Shown one piece after another: positions 61,562 to 64,000 of a DNA stretch of 64,000 nt. The stretch covers positions 1,240,001 through 1,304,000 of the forward strand of contig JACKHF010000001.1 of assembly GCA_020639155.1 (NCBI GenBank), read 5' to 3'. Each line of letters begins with the position of its first letter. Position 1 is the first letter of the stretch. The translations under genes and the position numbers were made by a program. Below the pieces are notes generated by a model. The model did not search any database. It saw only the letters and a list, made by a program, of their open reading frames with translations, and was not told the DNA's origin. This DNA comes from Phycisphaeraceae bacterium. Its GTDB lineage: Bacteria > Planctomycetota > Phycisphaerae > Phycisphaerales > UBA1924.

Positions 61562-62779
61562 ATGCATACACAGCAACCTCGTCGTGCAGGGGCATGTGTC
61601 GCGAGTCGGGTGCTCGCAGCAGGCGTTGCATTCACAGTTCCCGCGATTGCCTTCGCGCAAACAGGGACCTCAAGCGTGCCGGTCAGCTCGTATGACGAAC
61701 TGTTTGGCGATGCAGCGCTCCGTGAGATTGCTGAGAGGAACAACACGCTGTCAGGCGTCGAGTTCGGTGGCGTCATGCAGTTCCGCTATCTCTCCATCTA
61801 TCGCGGCGACCAGTTTATCAACGATGAGCTGACAACCGGCTTCCAGAACTCTCGCACGCTTGTGTGGTTTGGCGGAGATCTCGGTGAGGAGTTCCGCGTG
61901 TATGTGCAGGGCGGATTCGACCACTTTGATCCGGGCGAGTTCGGATTAAACGACGCATACCTGACATATCAGTACAATGAACGAGTCCAGTTTGGTGCTG
62001 GTCAGAGAAGATCTCCACTCCTCCAGCAGGACATTGTGGAACCTTGGAATCAACAGGCGATCGAGGTATCGAGCGCACATCTCTTTCTCTCGCCCATTGA
62101 GGTGCAGGGTGTTTGGGTTTATGCTGAACAGGACGCAACACGCGGGTGGCTGATGCTGCACGACGGTGTCGGTTCCGGCAATACCGATATCGATTCCGCG
62201 GATGAAGCGGACGTTGCGCTCGTTGCCCGTGGCGAGTATAAATGGGCGGGTGCGTGGGACCAGTTCGATCAGTTTACAAGTCCGATGGATGCCGAAGAAG
62301 CGGGGCGTGTCGGTGCAGCCTTTGGGTTCCAGACGGGCGGCTCTACAGTGGGCTCGCAGGATATCGATGCGCTGTACTTTATCTTTGATGCTATGTATCA
62401 GGGATCAGGCTGGAACTTGTTCGGTCAAGTTGCTGTTGCAACGATCGATCAGACAAACGCTTCCGATCTTGTGGAGTTTACTGCCGAGTTCCAGGCGGGT
62501 ATGTACCTTTCACAGTCAACCGAGATCTTCGGTCGATTCGATTCAATCTTCCCGGATGACGCACGTCCAAATCACGATCCGACAACAATTCTGACGTTTG
62601 GCATCAACGAGTATCTGATTCCGGATGATCCGCAGGCACTCAAGCTCTCGTTTGATGTGCAATGGCTTTTCCAGGATCCCGTGGGTAGTGGAACACCAGG
62701 GTCAACCCTCACGGGCGTGCTTCCCAGTGTGGACGCGGGCGAAGTTGTCTTCAAAGGGCAGATCCAGGCTCGGTATTGA
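61562..62779 (+). CDS. OprP-like porin, second copy
   Basis: 405 residues; GGAGGG precedes the ATG. Signal peptide ends AIAFAQ. Mature part: a short N-terminal extension (SSYDELFGDAALREIAERN), then barrel strands (GVMQFRYLSIYRGD, FQNSRTLVWFGGDLGEEFRVYVQGGF, RVQFGAGQRRSPLLQ). It ends KGQIQARY, an aromatic C-terminal residue fit for outer-membrane insertion. It shares the overall pattern with the porin before it (TTGFQ, GSGNTD, FQTGGSTVGSQD), so the pair arose by duplication. Likely the same control as its neighbour. Confidence 0.86.
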   Translation: MHTQQPRRAGACVASRVLAAGVAFTVPAIAFAQTGTSSVPVSSYDELFGDAALREIAERNNTLSGVEFGGVMQFRYLSIYRGDQFINDELTTGFQNSRTLVWFGGDLGEEFRVYVQGGFDHFDPGEFGLNDAYLTYQYNERVQFGAGQRRSPLLQQDIVEPWNQQAIEVSSAHLFLSPIEVQGVWVYAEQDATRGWLMLHDGVGSGNTDIDSADEADVALVARGEYKWAGAWDQFDQFTSPMDAEEAGRVGAAFGFQTGGSTVGSQDIDALYFIFDAMYQGSGWNLFGQVAVATIDQTNASDLVEFTAEFQAGMYLSQSTEIFGRFDSIFPDDARPNHDPTTILTFGINEYLIPDDPQALKLSFDVQWLFQDPVGSGTPGSTLTGVLPSVDAGEVVFKGQIQARY

Positions 62780-62847
62780 TACGCTGCGCATAACCAGATG
62801 AAACTGATTGCTCGCATATCGCGAGCTTTTTGTGCGAATGATACAGC

Positions 62848-63336
62848 ATGAACACGACGAAGCAGGCATCGTTTGATCTTCCTGTTGCCCATCGGTACTT
62901 TGGTGTTGAGTGCAACAACGCTGCGTGGGATCTGATCGAGCAGGATGATCGTACCGGCGAAGAGACCGATCGCATGATTGCGCTAGCGCATGCTTCGGCT
63001 TTTCATTGGCAGCACATTGGCACACCGACGCATGCTGTTCGAGGGTTGGTGCTCGTTGTGACTGCATATATCAAGGCTGAGTTGAGCGAGTGTGCGATGC
63101 ATTATGCCCATCGAATGCTCAGTGCATCAGGGCAGATTGCTGATACTATGAGCAGCTTTGATACCGCGTGTGTGCACGGTGCAGCGATGTGCGCGAATCA
63201 TCTTGCTGGTGATGTTGAAGAAACAGCCAGACATCGGTCAATTGCGATGGATGCGCACGGACGATGTGACGCCGATGAAAAGAACGTGCTTAGTGTTTGC
63301 TACGGATTGCATGAAAAAACCGGCAAAAATCCATGA
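62848..63336 (+). CDS. hypothetical protein, TPR-like helices
   Basis: 162 residues, no signal peptide. The chain is helical with alanine-rich helices (MIALAHASAFHWQHIGTP, AELSECAMHYAHRMLSASG, DTACVHGAAMCANHLAGD) that could pack as TPR-type pairs. Many Cys, His and Met are present but without a clear metal motif. It is single, with no obvious ribosome-binding site. Its 3' end overlaps the terminator of the gene on the opposite strand. I do not recognise a family. Confidence 0.7.
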   Translation: MNTTKQASFDLPVAHRYFGVECNNAAWDLIEQDDRTGEETDRMIALAHASAFHWQHIGTPTHAVRGLVLVVTAYIKAELSECAMHYAHRMLSASGQIADTMSSFDTACVHGAAMCANHLAGDVEETARHRSIAMDAHGRCDADEKNVLSVCYGLHEKTGKNP

Positions 63337-63347
63337 TTTAAGCCGGT
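63320..63347 (-). terminator. terminator of the H1-tailed SnoaL-like gene
   Basis: ACCGGC (63320-63325) pairs with GCCGGT (63342-63347). On the minus strand six T residues follow, as expected for a terminator of the gene ending at 63376. It overlaps the end of the plus-strand gene (stop at 63336). Confidence 0.7.
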
Positions 63348-63375
63348 CTCTTTGTCTTGGAATCGAGTCGGTATA

Positions 63376-63921
63376 TCAGAACCGATACATGAACTCTTCG
63401 GCAACAACCTTGCCGTTCTTTACGTTGTACACACCAACCTCGGTCATGGTCATGCGCTGACCCGTTGACTTTGTGGTTGTATCAATTGTGTAGCGGATGC
63501 CGAACCCGGTGGCGCCAACATACGGACCGTCAACTTCCAGTGAGTGGACGATGTGATCGTCCATCCATGCCTGGGATTTCTCGCGAAGCGCTCTCATGCC
63601 TGTCCACGACATCGCAACTCCTGCGCCCTCGGTCGAAACGACATTGCGATGGAAGTGCTTCTTCCAGATGGCATCGTCGCCAGCTTGTGCCTTGATCATC
63701 TCGACAACATCTGCGCCGATCTCGGCTGGTGTTGCTCCCTTGCCGGTTTTGACCGGTTTCGGCTTTGCGACAGCTTTGCGAGATGCCTTCTTTTTCGTTG
63801 TTGTCTTCTTCGTCGCTGATTTCTTTGCAGTCGCCTTCTTCGCTACTGTCTTTTTCGCAGCAACTTTCTTTGCAGTTGTCTTCTTCGCAGTCGGTTTCTT
63901 TGTGGTGGTTTTTTTCGCCAT
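63376..63921 (-). CDS. SnoaL-like domain protein with histone H1-like basic tail
   Basis: 181 residues from the ATG at 63921 (AGGAT upstream); the longer frame adds unlike sequence. The N-terminal 55 residues are repeats of Ala/Lys/Thr (KKTTTKKPTAKK, KKVAAKKTVAKK), identical in style to histone H1 tails. From about 65 a SnoaL/NTF2-like domain follows (VVEMIKAQAGDDAIWKKHF, VSTEGAGVAMSWTG, HSLEVDGPYVGATGFGIRY, EVGVYNVKNGKVVAEEFMY). SnoaL-like domains are small binding folds or enzymes; no catalytic Asp/His pair is obvious. The tail should bind DNA or RNA non-specifically. The combination is unusual. Confidence 0.87.
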   Translation of the reverse strand: MAKKTTTKKPTAKKTTAKKVAAKKTVAKKATAKKSATKKTTTKKKASRKAVAKPKPVKTGKGATPAEIGADVVEMIKAQAGDDAIWKKHFHRNVVSTEGAGVAMSWTGMRALREKSQAWMDDHIVHSLEVDGPYVGATGFGIRYTIDTTTKSTGQRMTMTEVGVYNVKNGKVVAEEFMYRF

Positions 63922-64000
63922 GTCGAGCATCCTGTGTGGTTGACCGTGTGTTTGCGCTGCGGCGTGCAGCGCAAAACGATATTCCCCAGACATGCCCGCG

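Noticed and set aside
1..64000. tRNA or rRNA genes
   Set aside because: No cloverleaf with a plausible T-loop or rRNA core sequence was recognised on either strand.

Overview
The window looks like chromosomal DNA of a marine planctomycete of the class Phycisphaerae. The reasons are its fairly GC-rich coding, its PEP-CTERM-like tails of the form VPAPG...GVGGLVA.RRRR, its Lys/Ser/Thr-rich histone H1-like proteins, and a large set of secreted proteins ending in a 55-residue Cys-rich double EF-hand tail that resembles what I know as a 'GC-type dockerin' domain. This assignment rests on gene content, not on a search. No rRNA, tRNA, CRISPR array, transposase or integrase was seen.

Layout. 1-1.7 kb: four small genes that look like the end of a phage-tail or GTA-like module, cut by the window edge. 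1.7-4.9 kb: a lipoprotein and a PHP-domain/glycosyltransferase-4 fusion, translationally coupled. 5-9.3 kb: an H1-like repeat protein, class II DAHP synthase (shikimate pathway) and two paralogous PEP-CTERM-like secreted proteins. 9.6-25 kb: mostly housekeeping and envelope genes: M14 carboxypeptidase, ClpB, a Gln/Met-rich membrane protein, a RidA-family protein, RuvA, a FlaA1/CapD-type sugar-nucleotide dehydratase, and a coiled-coil/DciA-like/ComEC operon. A beta-class DNA methyltransferase (25.2-26.2 kb) meets comEC tail to tail.

26.4-47.0 kb is the notable region: thirteen consecutive same-strand genes for secreted proteins. Each has an N-terminal signal peptide, a different body and the same 55-residue C-terminal double-loop Cys-rich tail. 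The bodies include a metzincin-like protease, an arylsulfotransferase-like propeller, an FG-GAP propeller, a phytase-like propeller, HAF repeats, two trypsin-like proteases, a serine beta-lactamase-like hydrolase and a 5'-nucleotidase. The first five genes are closely packed. The later ones mostly have their own sigma70-like promoter and intrinsic terminator. The AT-rich FG-GAP gene carries a GC-rich tail that is 103/105 nt identical to that of its upstream neighbour, which points to tail exchange.

47.1-57.1 kb: two family-2 glycosyltransferases, a uracil-DNA-glycosylase-like protein, an AT-rich coiled-coil ORF, a threonine dehydrogenase-like protein lacking the structural-zinc cysteines, an AlkD-like protein, tandem TPR-sulfotransferases, a DinB/DfsB-like protein and a UvrC that stops before its (HhH)2 domain. 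57.1-64 kb: a PhoR/PhoB-like two-component pair, two OprP-like porins plausibly under its control, a small unknown protein, and a SnoaL-like domain with an H1-like basic tail.

Dispersed CCCAGGGAT...ATCCCTGGG palindromes act as terminators at several gene ends.
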